Shown here piece by piece: positions 12,744 through 28,500 of a stretch of DNA of 64,000 nt (positions are counted from its first letter, which is position 1; every line of letters starts with the position of its first letter). The stretch comes from Cavia porcellus (taxonomy: Eukaryota > Chordata > Mammalia > Rodentia > Caviidae). The stretch is taken from NCBI RefSeq assembly GCF_034190915.1, contig NW_026947691.1:124001-188000 (forward strand), read 5' to 3'. The position numbers and the translations under genes are program-made. The notes below the pieces were generated by a model that ran no database searches, was not told where the DNA came from, and was given only the letters and a program-made list of their open reading frames with translations.

Positions 12744-15700
12744 ATAGGCACCACCCCGTGATGTTTTTCTCAGGCCCACTAGTGAATGTAATGTAACACA
12801 CACCCGTACAATGCGCACCACCCCGTGATGTTTTTCTCACTCCCACCAGTGAATGTAATGTAACACACACCCGTACAATGCCTACCACCCCGTGATGTTT
12901 TTCTCACTCCCACCAGTGAATGTAATGTAACACACACCCGTAAAATGCGCACCACCCCGTGATGTTTTTCTCACTCCCACCAGTGAATGTAATGTAACAC
13001 ACACCCGTACAATGCGCACCACCCCGTGATGTTTTTCTCACTGCCACCAGTGAATGTAATGTAACACACACCCGTACAATGCGCACCACCCCGTGATGTA
13101 TTTCTCACTCCCACTAGTGAATGTAATGTAACACACACCCGTACAATGCGCACCACCCCGTGATGTTTTTCTCACGCCCACTAGTGAATGTAATGTAACA
13201 CACACCCGTACAATGCGCACCACCCCGTGATGTTTTTTTCACTCCCAGTAGTGAATGTAATGTAACACACACCCGTACAATGCGCACCACCCCGTGATGT
13301 TTTTCTCTCTCCCACCAGTGAATGTAATGTAACACACACCCGTACAATGCGCACCACCCCGTGATGTTTTACTCACTCCCACCAGTGAATGTAATGTAAC
13401 ACACACCCGTACAATGCGCACCACCCCGTGATGTTTTTCTCACTCCCACCAGTGAATGTAATGTAACACACACCCGTACAATGCGCACCACCCCGTGATG
13501 TTTTTCTCACTCCCACCAGTGAATGTAATGTAACACACACCCGTAAAATGCGCACCACCCCGTGATGTTTTTCTCACTCCCACCAGTGAATGTAATGTAA
13601 CACACACCCATACAATGTGCACCACCCCGTGATGTTTTTCTCACTGCCACCTGTGAATGTAATGTAACACACACCCGTACAATGCGCACCACCACGTGAT
13701 GTTTGTCTCACTCCCATCAGTGAATGTAATGTAACACACACCCGTACAATGCGCACCCCCCCGTGATGGTTTTCTCACTCCTACTAGTGAATGTAATGTA
13801 ACACACACCCGTACAATGCGCACCACCCCGTGATGTTTTTCTCACTCCCACCAGTGAATGTAATGTAACACACACCGGTACAATGCGCACCACCCCGTGA
13901 TGTTTTTCTCACTCCCACCAGTGAATGTAATGTAACACACACCCGTACAATGCGCACCACCCCGTGATGTTTTTCTCACTCCCACCAGTGAATGTAATGT
14001 AACACACACCCGTACAATGCGCACCACCCCGTGATGTTTTTCTCACTCCCACCAGTGAATGTAATGTAACACACACCGGTACAATGCGCACCACCCCGTG
14101 ATGTTTTTCTCACTCCCACCAGTGAATGTAATGTAACACACACCCATACAATGCGCACCACCCCGTGATGTTTTTCTCACTCCCACCAGTGAATGTAATG
14201 TAACACACACCCGTACAATGCCTACCACCCCGTGATGTTTTTCTCACTCCCACCAGTGAATGTAATGTAACACACACCCGTAAAATGCGCACCACCCCGT
14301 GATGTTTTTCTCACTCCCACCAGTGAATGTAATGTAACACACACCCGTACAATGCGCACCACCCCGTGATGTTTTTCTCACTGCCACCAGTGAATGTAAT
14401 GTAACACACACCCGTACAATGCGCACCACCCCGTGATGTTTTTCTCACTCCCACCAGTGAATGTAATGTAACACACACCCGTACAATGCGCACCACCCCG
14501 TGATGTTTTTCTCACTCCCACCAGTGAATGTAATGTAACACACACCCGTAAAATGCGCACCACCCCGTGATGTTTTTCTCACTCCCACCAGTGAATGTAA
14601 TGTAACACACACCCATACAATGTGCACCACCCCGTGATGTTTTTCTCACTGCCACCAGTGAATGTAATGTAACACACACCCGTACAATGCGCACCACCAC
14701 GTGATGTTTTTCTCACTCCCATCAGTGAATGTAATGTAACACACACCCGTACAATGCGCACCCCCCCGTGATGGTTTTCTCACTCCTACTAGTGAATGTA
14801 ATGTAACACACACCCGTACAATGCGCACCACCCCGTGATGTTTTTCTCACTCCCACCAGTGAATGTAATGTAACACACACCGGTACAATGCGCACCACCC
14901 CGTGATGTTTTTCTCACTCCCACCAGTGAATGTAATGTAACACACACCCGTACAATGCGCACCACCCCGTGATGTTTTTCTCACTCCCACCAGTGAATGT
15001 AATGTAACACACACCCGTAAAATGCGCACCACCCCGTGATGTTTTTCTCACTCCCACCAGTGAATGTAATGTAACACACACCCGTAAAATGCGCACCACC
15101 CCGTGATGTTTTTCTCACTCCCACCAGTGAATGTAATGTAACACACACCCGTACAATGCGCACCACCCCGTGATGTTTTTCTCACTGCCACCAGTGAATG
15201 TAATGTAACACACACCCGTACAATGCGCACCACCCCGTGATGTATTTCTCACTCCCACTAGTGAATGTAATGTAACACACACCCGTACAATGCGCACCAC
15301 CCCGTGATGTTTTTCTCACGCCCACTAGTGAATGTAATGTAACACACACCCGTACAATGCGCACCACCCCGTGATGTTTTTTTCACTCCCAGTAGTGAAT
15401 GTAATGTAACACACACCCGTACAATGCGCACCACCCCGTGATGTTTTTCTCTCTCCCACCAGTGAATGTAATGTAACACACACCCGTACAATGCGCACCA
15501 CCCCGTGATGTTTTTCTCACTCCCACCAGTGAATGTAATGTAACACACACCCGTACAATGCGCACCACCCCGTGATGTTTTTCTCACTCCCACCAGTGAA
15601 TGTAATGTAACACACACCCGTACAATGCGCACCACCCCGTGATGATTTTCTCACTCCCACCAGTGAATGTAATGTAACACACACCCGTAAAATGCGCACC

Positions 15701-17365
15701 ACCCCGTGATGTTTTTCTCACTCCCACCAGTGAATGTAATGTAACACACACCCATACAATGTGCACCACCCCGTGATGCTTTTCTCACTGCCACCAGTGA
15801 ATGTAATGTAACACACACAGTACAATGCGCACCACCACGTGATGTTTTTCTCACTCCCATCAGTGAATGTAATGTAACACACACCCGTACAATGCGCACC
15901 CCCCCGTGATGGTTTTCTCACTCCTACTAGTGAATGTAATGTAACACATACCCGTACAATGCGCACCCCCCCGTGATGTTTTTCTCACTCCTACTAGTGA
16001 ATGTAATGTAACACACACCCGTACAATGCGCACCCCCCCGGGATGTTTTTCTCACTCCTACTAGTGAATGTAATGTAACACACACCCGTACAATGCGCAC
16101 CACCCCGTGATGTTTTTCTCACGCCCACTAGTGAATGTAATGTAACACACACCCGTACAATGCGCCCCACCCCGTGATGTTTTTCTCAAGCTCACTAGTG
16201 AATGTAATGTAACACACACCCGTACAATGCGCACCACCCCGTGATGTTTTTTTCACTCCCACTAGTGAATGTAATGTAACACACACCCGTACAATGCGCA
16301 CCACCCCGTGATGTTTTTCTCAGGCCCACTAGTGAATGTAATGTAACACACACCCGTACAATGCGCACCACCCCGTGATGTTTTTCTCACTCCCACCAGT
16401 GAATGTAATGTAACACACACCCGTACAATGCGCACCACCCCGTGATGTTTTTCTCACTCCCACCAGTGAATGTAATGTAACACACACCCGTACAATGCGC
16501 ACCACCCCGTGATGTTTTTCTCACTCCCACCAGTGAATGTAATGTAACACACACCCGTAAAATGCACACCACCCCGTGATGTTTTTCTCACTCCCACCAG
16601 TGAATGTAATGTAACACACACCCATACAATGCGCACCACCCCTTGATGTTTTTCTCACTGCCACCAGGGTATGTAATGTAACACACACCCGTACAATGCG
16701 CACCACCCCGTGATGTTTTTCTCACTCCCACTAGTGAATGTAATGTAACACACACCCGTACAATGAGCACCACCCCGTGATGTTTTTCTCACTCCCACTA
16801 GTGAATGTAATGTAACACACACCCGTACAATGCGCACCCCCCCGTGATGTTTTTCTCACTCCCACTAGTGAATGTAATGTAACACACACCTGTACAATGC
16901 GCACCCCCCCGTGATGTTTTTCTCACTCCCACTAGTGAATGTAATGTAACACACACCCGTACAATGCGCACCCCCCCGTGATGTTTTTCTCACTCCCACT
17001 AGTGAATGTAATGTAACACACACCCATACAATGCGCACCCCCCCGTGATGTTTTTCTCACGCCCACTAGTGAATGTAATGTAACACACACCCGTACAATG
17101 CGCACCACCCCGTGATGTTTTTCTCACGCCCACTAGTGAATGTAATGTAACACACACCCGTACAATGCGCACCACCCCGTGATGTTTTTCTCACGCCCAC
17201 TAGTGAATGTAATGTAACACACACCCGTACAATGCGCACCACCCCGTGATGTTTTTCTCACGCTCACTAGTGAATGTAATGTAACACACACCCGTACAAT
17301 GCGCACCACCCCGTGATGTTTTTCTCACGCCCACTAGTGAATGTAATGTAACAGACACCCGTACA
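12744..17365 (+). repeat. Block B HOR copy B2 (69 monomers, 4622 bp, long form)
   Basis: ATAGG landmark to ATAGG landmark is 4622 bp (69 x 67 minus 1, the deletion being ACACACAGTAC at 15811-15820). The order is ATAGG, X, P, ATGCCTACC, GTAAAA, T, GTATTT, R, T7-tract, then P/T/CACGTG monomers, the 1005-bp extra segment, U and CCCGGG (16037), CAGGGTATG (about 16.68 kb), C7 monomers and the R-R-R-S-R run. It shares private changes with B4 (GTTTTACTC near 13.37 kb, GTTTGTCTC near 13.70 kb, ACACATACCC near 15.95 kb). Confidence 0.9.
13874..14878 (+). repeat. 1005-bp (15-monomer) long-form segment in B2
   Basis: ACCGGT at 13874 and 14879 are 1005 bp apart (15 x 67). Short copies B3, B5 and B6 have one ACCGGT here and lack the segment. 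Its right part (about 14378-14846) repeats the part immediately before it (about 13373-13841) at the same 1005-bp shift, including the ATACAATGTGC, CACGTG, CCCATCAG and GATGG monomers. This is what an internal tandem duplication looks like. A further ACCGGT lies at 14075. Confidence 0.85.
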
Positions 17366-20300
17366 ATAGGCACCACCCCGTGATGTTTTTCTCAGGCCCA
17401 CTAGTGAATGTAATGTAACACACACCCGTACAATGCGCACCACCCCGTGATGTTTTTCTCACTCCCACCAGTGAATGTAATGTAACACACACCCGTACAA
17501 TGCCTACCACCCCGTGATGTTTTTCTCACTCCCACCAGTGAATGTAATGTAACACACACCCGTAAAATGCGCACCACCCCGTGATGTTTTTCTCACTCCC
17601 ACCAGTGAATGTAATGTAACACACACCCGTACAATGCGCACCACCCCGTGATGTTTTTCTCACTGCCACCAGTGAATGTAATGTAACACACACCCGTACA
17701 ATGCGCACCACCCCGTGATGTATTTCTCACTCCCACTAGTGAATGTAATGTAACACACACCCGTACAATGCGCACCACCCCGTGATGTTTTTCTCACGCC
17801 CACTAGTGAATGTAATGTAACACACACCCGTACAATGCGCACCACCCCGTGATGTTTTTTTCACTCCCAGTAGTGAATGTAATGTAACACACACCCGTAC
17901 AATGCGCACCACCCCGTGATGTTTTTCTCTCTCCCACCAGTGAATGTAATGTAACACACACCCGTACAATGCGCACCACCCCGTGATGTTTTTCTCACTC
18001 CCACCAGTGAATGTAATGTAACACACACACGTACAATGCGCACCACCCCGTGATGTTTTTCTCACTCCCACCAGTGAATGTAATGTAACACACACCCGTA
18101 CAATGCACACCACCCCGTGATGTTTTTCTCACTCCCACCAGTGAATGTAATGTAACACACACCCGTAAAATGCGCACCACCCCGTGATGTTTTTCTCACT
18201 CCCACCAGTGAATGTAATGTAACACACACCCATACAATGTGCACCACCCCGTGATGTTTTTCTCACTGCCACCTGTGAATGTAATGTAACACACACCCGT
18301 ACAATGCGCACCACCACGTGATGTTTTTCTCACTCCCATCAGTGAATGTAATGTAACACACACCCGTACAATGCGCACCCCCCCGTGATGGTTTTCTCAC
18401 TCCTACTTGTGAATGTAATGTAACACACACCCGTACAATGCGCACCACCCCGTGATGTTTTTCTCACTCCCACCAGTGAATGTAATGTAACACACACCGG
18501 TACAATGCGCACCACCCCGTGATGTTTTTCTCACTCCCACCAGTGAATGTAATGTAACACACACCCGTACAATGCGCACCACCCCGTGATGTTTTTCTCA
18601 CTCCCACCAGTGAATGTAAGGTAACACACACCCGTACAATGCGCACCACCCCGTGATGTTTTTCTCACTCCCACCAGTGAATGTAATGTAACACACACCC
18701 GTAAAATGCGCACCACCCCGTGATGTTTTTCTCACTCCCACCAGTGAATGTAATGTAACACACACCCGTACAATGCGCACCACCCCGTGATGTTTTTCTC
18801 ACTGCCACCAGTGAATGTAATGTAACACACACCCGTACAATGCGCACCACCCCGTGATGTATTTCTCACTCCCACTAGTGAATGTAATGTAACACACACC
18901 CGTACAATGCGCACCACCCCGTGATGTTTTTCTCACGCCCACTAGTGAATGTAATGTAACACACACCCGTACAATGCGCACCACCCCGTGATGTTTTTTT
19001 CACTCCCAGTAGTGAATGTAATGTAACACACACCCGTACAATGCGCACCACCCCGTGATGTTTTTCTCTCTCCCACCAGTGAATGTAATGTAACACACAC
19101 CCGTACAATGCGCACCACCCCGTGATGTTTTTCTCACTCCCACCAGTGAATGTAATGTAACACACACCCGTACAATGCGCACCACCCCGTGATGTTTTTC
19201 TCACTCCCACCAGTGAATGTAATGTAACACACACCCGTACAATGCGCACCACCCCGTGATGATTTTCTCACTCCCACCAGTGAATGTAATGTAACACACA
19301 CCCGTAAAATGCGCACCACCCCGTGATGTTTTTCTCACTCCCACCAGTGAATGTAATGTAACACACACCCATACAATGTGCACCACCCCGTGATGCTTTT
19401 CTCACTGCCACCAGTGAATGTAATGTAACACACACCGTACAATGCGCACCACCACGTGATGTTTTTCTCACTCCCATCAGTGAATGTAATGTAACACACA
19501 CCCGTACAATGCGCACCCCCCCGTGATGGTTTTCTCACTCCTACTAGTGAATGTAATGTAACACACACCCGTACAATGCGCACCCCCCCGTGATGTTTTT
19601 CTCACTCCTACTAGTGAATGTAATGTAACACACACCCGTACAATGCGCACCCCCCCGGGATGTTTTTCTCACTCCTACTAGTGAATGTAATGTAACACAC
19701 ACCCGTACAATGCGCACCACCCCGTGATGTTTTTCTCACGCCCACTAGTGAATGTAATGTAACACACACCCGTACAATGCGCCCCACCCCGTGATGTTTT
19801 TCTCAAGCTCACTAGTGAATGTAATGTAACACACACCCGTACAATGCGCACCACCCCGTGATGTTTTTTTCACTCCCACTAGTGAATGTAATGTAACACA
19901 CACCCGTACAATGCGCACCACCCCGTGATGTTTTTCTCAGGCCCACTAGTGAATGTAATGTAACACACACCCGTACAATGCGCACCACCCCGTGATGTTT
20001 TTCTCACTCCCACCAGTGAATGTAATGTAACACACACCCGTACAATGCGCACCACCCCGTGATGTTTTTCTCACTCCCACCAGTGAATGTAATGTAACAC
20101 ACACCCGTACAATGCGCACCACCCCGTGATGTTTTTCTCACTCCCACCAGTGAATGTAATGTAACACACACCCGTAAAATGCACACCACCCCGTGATGTT
20201 TTTCTCACTCCCACCAGTGAATGTAATGTAACACACACCCATACAATGCGCACCACCCCTTGATGTTTTTCTCACTGCCACCAGGGTATGTAATGTAACA

Positions 20301-20982
20301 CACACCCGTACAATGCGCACCACCCCGTGATGTTTTTCTCACTCCCACTAGTGAATGTAATGTAACACACACCCGTACAATGAGCACCACCCCGTGATGT
20401 TTTTCTCACTCCCACTAGTGAATGTAATGTAACACACACCCGTACAATGCGCACCCCCCCGTGATGTTTTTCTCACTCCCACTAGTGAATGTAATGTAAC
20501 ACACACCTGTACAATGCGCACCCCCCCGTGATGTTTTTCTCACTCCCACTAGTGAATGTAATGTAACACACACCCGTACAATGCGCACCCCCCCGTGATG
20601 TTTTTCTCACTCCCACTAGTGAATGTAATGTAACACACACCCATACAATGCGCACCCCCCCGTGATGTTTTTCTCACGCCCACTAGTGAATGTAATGTAA
20701 CACACACCCGTACAATGCGCACCACCCCGTGATGTTTTTCTCACGCCCACTAGTGAATGTAATGTAACACACACCCGTACAATGCGCACCACCCCGTGAT
20801 GTTTTTCTCACGCCCACTAGTGAATGTAATGTAACACACACCCGTACAATGCGCACCACCCCGTGATGTTTTTCTGACGCTCACTAGTGAATGTAATGTA
20901 ACACACACCCGTACAATGCGCACCACCCCGTGATGTTTTTCTCACGCCCACTAGTGAATGTAATGTAACAGACACCCGTACA
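17366..20982 (+). repeat. Block B HOR copy B3 (54 monomers, 3617 bp, short form)
   Basis: ATAGG (17366) to ATAGG (20983) is 3617 bp, 54 x 67 minus 1 (deletion in ACACACCGTAC, 19431-19440). There is one ACCGGT at 18496, and CCCGGG at 19654. Private changes shared with B5 include ACACACACGTAC near 18.03 kb and GTAAGGTAAC near 18.62 kb; the latter is also in B6. A single-copy TTTCTGACGC change lies near 20.88 kb. Confidence 0.9.
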
Positions 20983-23900
20983 ATAGGCACCACCCCGTGA
21001 TGTTTTTCTCAGGCCCACTAGTGAATGTAATGTAACACACACCCGTACAATGCGCACCACCCCGTGATGTTTTTCTCACTCCCACCAGTGAATGTAATGT
21101 AACACACACCCGTACAATGCCTACCACCCCGTGATGTTTTTCTCACTCCCACCAGTGAATGTAATGTAACACACACCCGTAAAATGCGCACCACCCCGTG
21201 ATGTTTTTCTCACTCCCACCAGTGAATGTAATGTAACACACACCCGTACAATGCGCACCACCCCGTGATGTTTTTCTCACTGCCACCAGTGAATGTAATG
21301 TAACACACACCCGTACAATGCGCACCACCCCGTGATGTATTTCTCACTCCCACTAGTGAATGTAATGTAACACACACCCGTACAATGCGCACCACCCCGT
21401 GATGTTTTTCTCACGCCCACTAGTGAATGTAATGTAACACACACCCGTACAATGCGCACCACCCCGTGATGTTTTTTTCACTCCCAGTAGTGAATGTAAT
21501 GTAACACACACCCGTACAATGCGCACCACCCCGTGATGTTTTTCTCTCTCCCACCAGTGAATGTAATGTAACACACACCCGTACAATGCGCACCACCCCG
21601 TGATGTTTTACTCACTCCCACCAGTGAATGTAATGTAACACACACCCGTACAATGCGCACCACCCCGTGATGTTTTTCTCACTCCCACCAGTGAATGTAA
21701 TGTAACACACACCCGTACAATGCGCACCACCCCGTGATGTTTTTCTCACTCCCACCAGTGAATGTAATGTAACACACACCCGTAAAATGCGCACCACCCC
21801 GTGATGTTTTTCTCACTCCCACCAGTGAATGTAATGTAACACACACCCATACAATGTGCACCACCCCGTGATGTTTTTCTCACTGCCACCTGTGAATGTA
21901 ATGTAACACACACCCGTACAATGCGCACCACCACGTGATGTTTGTCTCACTCCCATCAGTGAATGTAATGTAACACACACCCGTACAATGCGCACCCCCC
22001 CGTGATGGTTTTCTCACTCCTACTAGTGAATGTAATGTAACACACACCCGTACAATGCGCACCACCCCGTGATGTTTTTCTCACTCCCACCAGTGAATGT
22101 AATGTAACACACACCGGTACAATGCGCACCACCCCGTGATGTTTTTCTCACTCCCACCAGTGAATGTAATGTAACACACACCCGTACAATGCGCACCACC
22201 CCGTGATGTTTTTCTCACTCCCACCAGTGAATGTAATGTAACACACACCCGTACAATGCGCACCACCCCGTGATGTTTTTCTCACTCCCACCAGTGAATG
22301 TAATGTAACACACACCGGTACAATGCGCACCACCCCGTGATGTTTTTCTCACTCCCACCAGTGAATGTAATGTAACACACACCCATACAATGCGCACCAC
22401 CCCGTGATGTTTTTCTCACTCCCACCAGTGAATGTAATGTAACACACACCCGTACAATGCCTACCACCCCGTGATGTTTTTCTCACTCCCACCAGTGAAT
22501 GTAATGTAACACACACCCGTAAAATGCGCACCACCCCGTGATGTTTTTCTCACTCCCACCAGTGAATGTAATGTAACACACACCCGTACAATGCGCACCA
22601 CCCCGTGATGTTTTTCTCACTGCCACCAGTGAATGTAATGTAACACACACCCGTACAATGCGCACCACCCCGTGATGTTTTTCTCACTCCCACCAGTGAA
22701 TGTAATGTAACACACACCCGTACAATGCGCACCACCCCGTGATGTTTTTCTCACTCCCACCAGTGAATGTAATGTAACACACACCCGTAAAATGCGCACC
22801 ACCCCGTGATGTTTTTCTCACTCCCACCAGTGAATGTAATGTAACACACACCCATACAATGTGCACCACCCCGTGATGTTTTTCTCACTGCCACCAGTGA
22901 ATGTAATGTAACACACACCCGTACAATGCGCACCACCACGTGATGTTTTTCTCACTCCCATCAGTGAATGTAATGTAACACACACCCGTACAATGCGCAC
23001 CCCCCCGTGATGGTTTTCTCACTCCTACTAGTGAATGTAATGTAACACACACCCGTACAATGCGCACCACCCCGTGATGTTTTTCTCACTCCCACCAGTG
23101 AATGTAATGTAACACACACCGGTACAATGCGCACCACCCCGTGATGTTTTTCTCACTCCCACCAGTGAATGTAATGTAACACACACCCGTACAATGCGCA
23201 CCACCCCGTGATGTTTTTCTCACTCCCACCAGTGAATGTAATGTAACACACACCCGTAAAATGCGCACCACCCCGTGATGTTTTTCTCACTCCCACCAGT
23301 GAATGTAATGTAACACACACCCGTAAAATGCGCACCACCCCGTGATGTTTTTCTCACTCCCACCAGTGAATGTAATGTAACACACACCCGTACAATGCGC
23401 ACCACCCCGTGATGTTTTTCTCACTGCCACCAGTGAATGTAATGTAACACACACCCGTACAATGCGCACCACCCCGTGATGTATTTCTCACTCCCACTAG
23501 TGAATGTAATGTAACACACACCCGTACAATGCGCACCACCCCGTGATGTTTTTCTCACGCCCACTAGTGAATGTAATGTAACACACACCCGTACAATGCG
23601 CACCACCCCGTGATGTTTTTTTCACTCCCAGTAGTGAATGTAATGTAACACACACCCGTACAATGCGCACCACCCCGTGATGTTTTTCTCTCTCCCACCA
23701 GTGAATGTAATGTAACACACACCCGTACAATGCGCACCACCCCGTGATGTTTTTCTCACTCCCACCAGTGAATGTAATGTAACACACACCCGTACAATGC
23801 GCACCACCCCGTGATGTTTTTCTCACTCCCACCAGTGAATGTAATGTAACACACACCCGTACAATGCGCACCACCCCGTGATGATTTTCTCACTCCCACC

Positions 23901-25537
23901 AGTGAATGTAATGTAACACACACCCGTAAAATGCGCACCACCCCGTGATGTTTTTCTCACTCCCACCAGTGAATGTAATGTAACACACACCCATACAATG
24001 TGCACCACCCCGTGATGCTTTTCTCACTGCCACCAGTGAATGTAATGTAACACACACAGTACAATGCGCACCACCACGTGATGTTTTTCTCACTCCCATC
24101 AGTGAATGTAATGTAACACACACCCGTACAATGCGCACCCCCCCGTGATGGTTTTCTCACTCCTACTAGTGAATGTAATGTAACACATACCCGTACAATG
24201 CGCACCCCCCCGTGATGTTTTTCTCACTCCTACTAGTGAATGTAATGTAACACACACCCGTACAATGCGCACCCCCCCGGGATGTTTTTCTCACTCCTAC
24301 TAGTGAATGTAATGTAACACACACCCGTACAATGCGCACCACCCCGTGATGTTTTTCTCACGCCCACTAGTGAATGTAATGTAACACACACCCGTACAAT
24401 GCGCCCCACCCCGTGATGTTTTTCTCAAGCTCACTAGTGAATGTAATGTAACACACACCCGTACAATGCGCACCACCCCGTGATGTTTTTTTCACTCCCA
24501 CTAGTGAATGTAATGTAACACACACCCGTACAATGCGCACCACCCCGTGATGTTTTTCTCAGGCCCACTAGTGAATGTAATGTAACACACACCCGTACAA
24601 TGCGCACCACCCCGTGATGTTTTTCTCACTCCCACCAGTGAATGTAATGTAACACACACCCGTACAATGCGCACCACCCCGTGATGTTTTTCTCACTCCC
24701 ACCAGTGAATGTAATGTAACACACACCCGTACAATGCGCACCACCCCGTGATGTTTTTCTCACTCCCACCAGTGAATGTAATGTAACACACACCCGTAAA
24801 ATGCACACCACCCCGTGATGTTTTTCTCACTCCCACCAGTGAATGTAATGTAACACACACCCATACAATGCGCACCACCCCTTGATGTTTTTCTCACTGC
24901 CACCAGGGTATGTAATGTAACACACACCCGTACAATGCGCACCACCCCGTGATGTTTTTCTCACTCCCACTAGTGAATGTAATGTAACACACACCCGTAC
25001 AATGAGCACCACCCCGTGATGTTTTTCTCACTCCCACTAGTGAATGTAATGTAACACACACCCGTACAATGCGCACCCCCCCGTGATGTTTTTCTCACTC
25101 CCACTAGTGAATGTAATGTAACACACACCTGTACAATGCGCACCCCCCCGTGATGTTTTTCTCACTCCCACTAGTGAATGTAATGTAACACACACCCGTA
25201 CAATGCGCACCCCCCCGTGATGTTTTTCTCACTCCCACTAGTGAATGTAATGTAACACACACCCATACAATGCGCACCCCCCCGTGATGTTTTTCTCACG
25301 CCCACTAGTGAATGTAATATAACACACACCCGTACAATGCGCACCACCCCGTGATGTTTTTCTCACGCCCACTAGTGAATGTAATGTAACACACACCCGT
25401 ACAATGCGCACCACCCCGTGATGTTTTTCTCACGCTCACTAGTGAATGTAATGTAACACACACCCGTACAATGCGCACCACCCCGTGATGTTTTTCTCAC
25501 GCCCACTAGTGAATGTAATGTAACAGACACCCGTACA
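20983..25537 (+). repeat. Block B HOR copy B4 (68 monomers, 4555 bp, long form)
   Basis: Matches B2 at a shift of 8239 through most of its length: ACCGGT at 22113, 22314 and 23118, CCCGGG at 24276, ACACACAGTAC at about 24055. One R monomer is missing from the R-R-R-S run near 25.3-25.45 kb, which accounts for 4555 instead of 4622. A private GTAATATAAC occurs near 25.32 kb. Confidence 0.9.
22113..23117 (+). repeat. 1005-bp (15-monomer) long-form segment in B4
   Basis: Same segment as in B2, between ACCGGT at 22113 and 23118, with the internal ACCGGT at 22314. Its position within the copy and its inner order match B2 at a shift of 8239, so B2 and B4 inherited the same insertion rather than gaining it separately. 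Confidence 0.85.
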
Positions 25538-28500
25538 ATAGGCACCACCCCGTGATGTTTTTCTCAGGCCCACTAGTGAATGTAATGTAACACACACCCG
25601 TACAATGCGCACCACCCCGTGATGTTTTTCTCACTCCCACCAGTGAATGTAATGTAACACACACCCGTACAATGCCTACCACCCCGTGATGTTTTTCTCA
25701 CTCCCACCAGTGAATGTAATGTAACACACACCCGTAAAATGCGCACCACCCCGTGATGTTTTTCTCACTCCCACCAGTGAATGTAATGTAACACACACCC
25801 GTACAATGCGCACCACCCCGTGATGTTTTTCTCACTGCCACCAGTGAATGTAATGTAACACACACCCGTACAATGCGCACCACCCCGTGATGTATTTCTC
25901 ACTCCCACTAGTGAATGTAATGTAACACACACCCGTACAATGCGCACCACCCCGTGATGTTTTTCTCACGCCCACTAGTGAATGTAATGTAACACACACC
26001 CGTACAATGCGCACCACCCCGTGATGTTTTTTTCACTCCCAGTAGTGAATGTAATGTAACACACACCCGTACAATGCGCACCACCCCGTGATGTTTTTCT
26101 CTCTCCCACCAGTGAATGTAATGTAACACACACCCGTACAATGCGCACCACCCCGTGATGTTTTTCTCACTCCCACCAGTGAATGTAATGTAACACACAC
26201 ACGTACAATGCGCACCACCCCGTGATGTTTTTCTCACTCCCACCAGTGAATGTAATGTAACACACACCCGTACAATGCACACCACCCCGTGATGTTTTTC
26301 TCACTCCCACCAGTGAATGTAATGTAACACACACCCGTAAAATGCGCACCACCCCGTGATGTTTTTCTCACTCCCACCAGTGAATGTAATGTAACACACA
26401 CCCATACAATGTGCACCACCCCGTGATGTTTTTCTCACTGCCACCTGTGAATGTAATGTAACACACACCCGTACAATGCGCACCACCACGTGATGTTTTT
26501 CTCACTCCCATCAGTGAATGTAATGTAACACACACCCGTACAATGCGCACCCCCCCGTGATGGTTTTCTCACTCCTACTAGTGAATGTAATGTAACACAC
26601 ACCCGTACAATGCGCACCACCCCGTGATGTTTTTCTCACTCCCACCAGTGAATGTAATGTAACACACACCGGTACAATGCGCACCACCCCGTGATGTTTT
26701 TCTCACTCCCACCAGTGAATGTAATGTAACACACACCCGTACAATGCGCACCACCCCGTGATGTTTTTCTCACTCCCACCAGTGAATGTAAGGTAACACA
26801 CACCCGTACAATGCGCACCACCCCGTGATGTTTTTCTCACTCCCACCAGTGAATGTAATGTAACACACACCCGTAAAATGCGCACCACCCCGTGATGTTT
26901 TTCTCACTCCCACCAGTGAATGTAATGTAACACACACCCGTACAATGCGCACCACCCCGTGATGTTTTTCTCACTGCCACCAGTGAATGTAATGTAACAC
27001 ACACCCGTACAATGCGCACCACCCCGTGATGTATTTCTCACTCCCACTAGTGAATGTAATGTAACACACACCCGTACAATGCGCACCACCCCGTGATGTT
27101 TTTCTCACGCCCACTAGTGAATGTAATGTAACACACACCCGTACAATGCGCACCACCCCGTGATGTTTTTTTCACTCCCAGTAGTGAATGTAATGTAACA
27201 CACACCCGTACAATGCGCACCACCCCGTGATGTTTTTCTCTCTCCCACCAGTGAATGTAATGTAACACACACCCGTACAATGCGCACCACCCCGTGATGT
27301 TTTTCTCACTCCCACCAGTGAATGTAATGTAACACACACCCGTACAATGCGCACCACCCCGTGATGTTTTTCTCACTCCCACCAGTGAATGTAATGTAAC
27401 ACACACCCGTACAATGCGCACCACCCCGTGATGTTTTTCTCACTCCCACCAGTGAATGTAATGTAACACACACCCGTAAAATGCGCACCACCCCGTGATG
27501 TTTTTCTCACTCCCACCAGTGAATGTAATGTAACACACACCCATACAATGTGCACCACCCCGTGATGCTTTTCTCACTGCCACCAGTGAATGTAATGTAA
27601 CACACACCGTACAATGCGCACCACCACGTGATGTTTTTCTCACTCCCATCAGTGAATGTAATGTAACACACACCCGTACAATGCGCACCCCCCCGTGATG
27701 GTTTTCTCACTCCTACTAGTGAATGTAATGTAACACACACCCGTACAATGCGCACCCCCCCGTGATGTTTTTCTCACTCCTACTAGTGAATGTAATGTAA
27801 CACACACCCGTACAATGCGCACCCCCCCGGGATGTTTTTCTCACTCCTACTAGTGAATGTAATGTAACACACACCCGTACAATGCGCACCACCCCGTGAT
27901 GTTTTTCTCACGCCCACTAGTGAATGTAATGTAACACACACCCGTACAATGCGCCCCACCCCGTGATGTTTTTCTCAAGCTCACTAGTGAATGTAATGTA
28001 ACACACACCCGTACAATGCGCACCACCCCGTGATGTTTTTTTCACTCCCACTAGTGAATGTAATGTAACACACACCCGTACAATGCGCACCACCCCGTGA
28101 TGTTTTTCTCAGGCCCACTAGTGAATGTAATGTAACACACACCCGTACAATGCGCACCACCCCGTGATGTTTTTCTCACTCCCACCAGTGAATGTAATGT
28201 AACACACACCCGTACAATGCGCACCACCCCGTGATGTTTTTCTCACTCCCACCAGTGAATGTAATGTAACACACACCCGTACAATGCGCACCACCCCGTG
28301 ATGTTTTTCTCACTCCCACCAGTGAATGTAATGTAACACACACCCGTAAAATGCACACCACCCCGTGATGTTTTTCTCACTCCCACCAGTGAATGTAATG
28401 TAACACACACCCATACAATGCGCACCACCCCTTGATGTTTTTCTCACTGCCACCAGGGTATGTAATGTAACACACACCCGTACAATGCGCACCACCCCGT

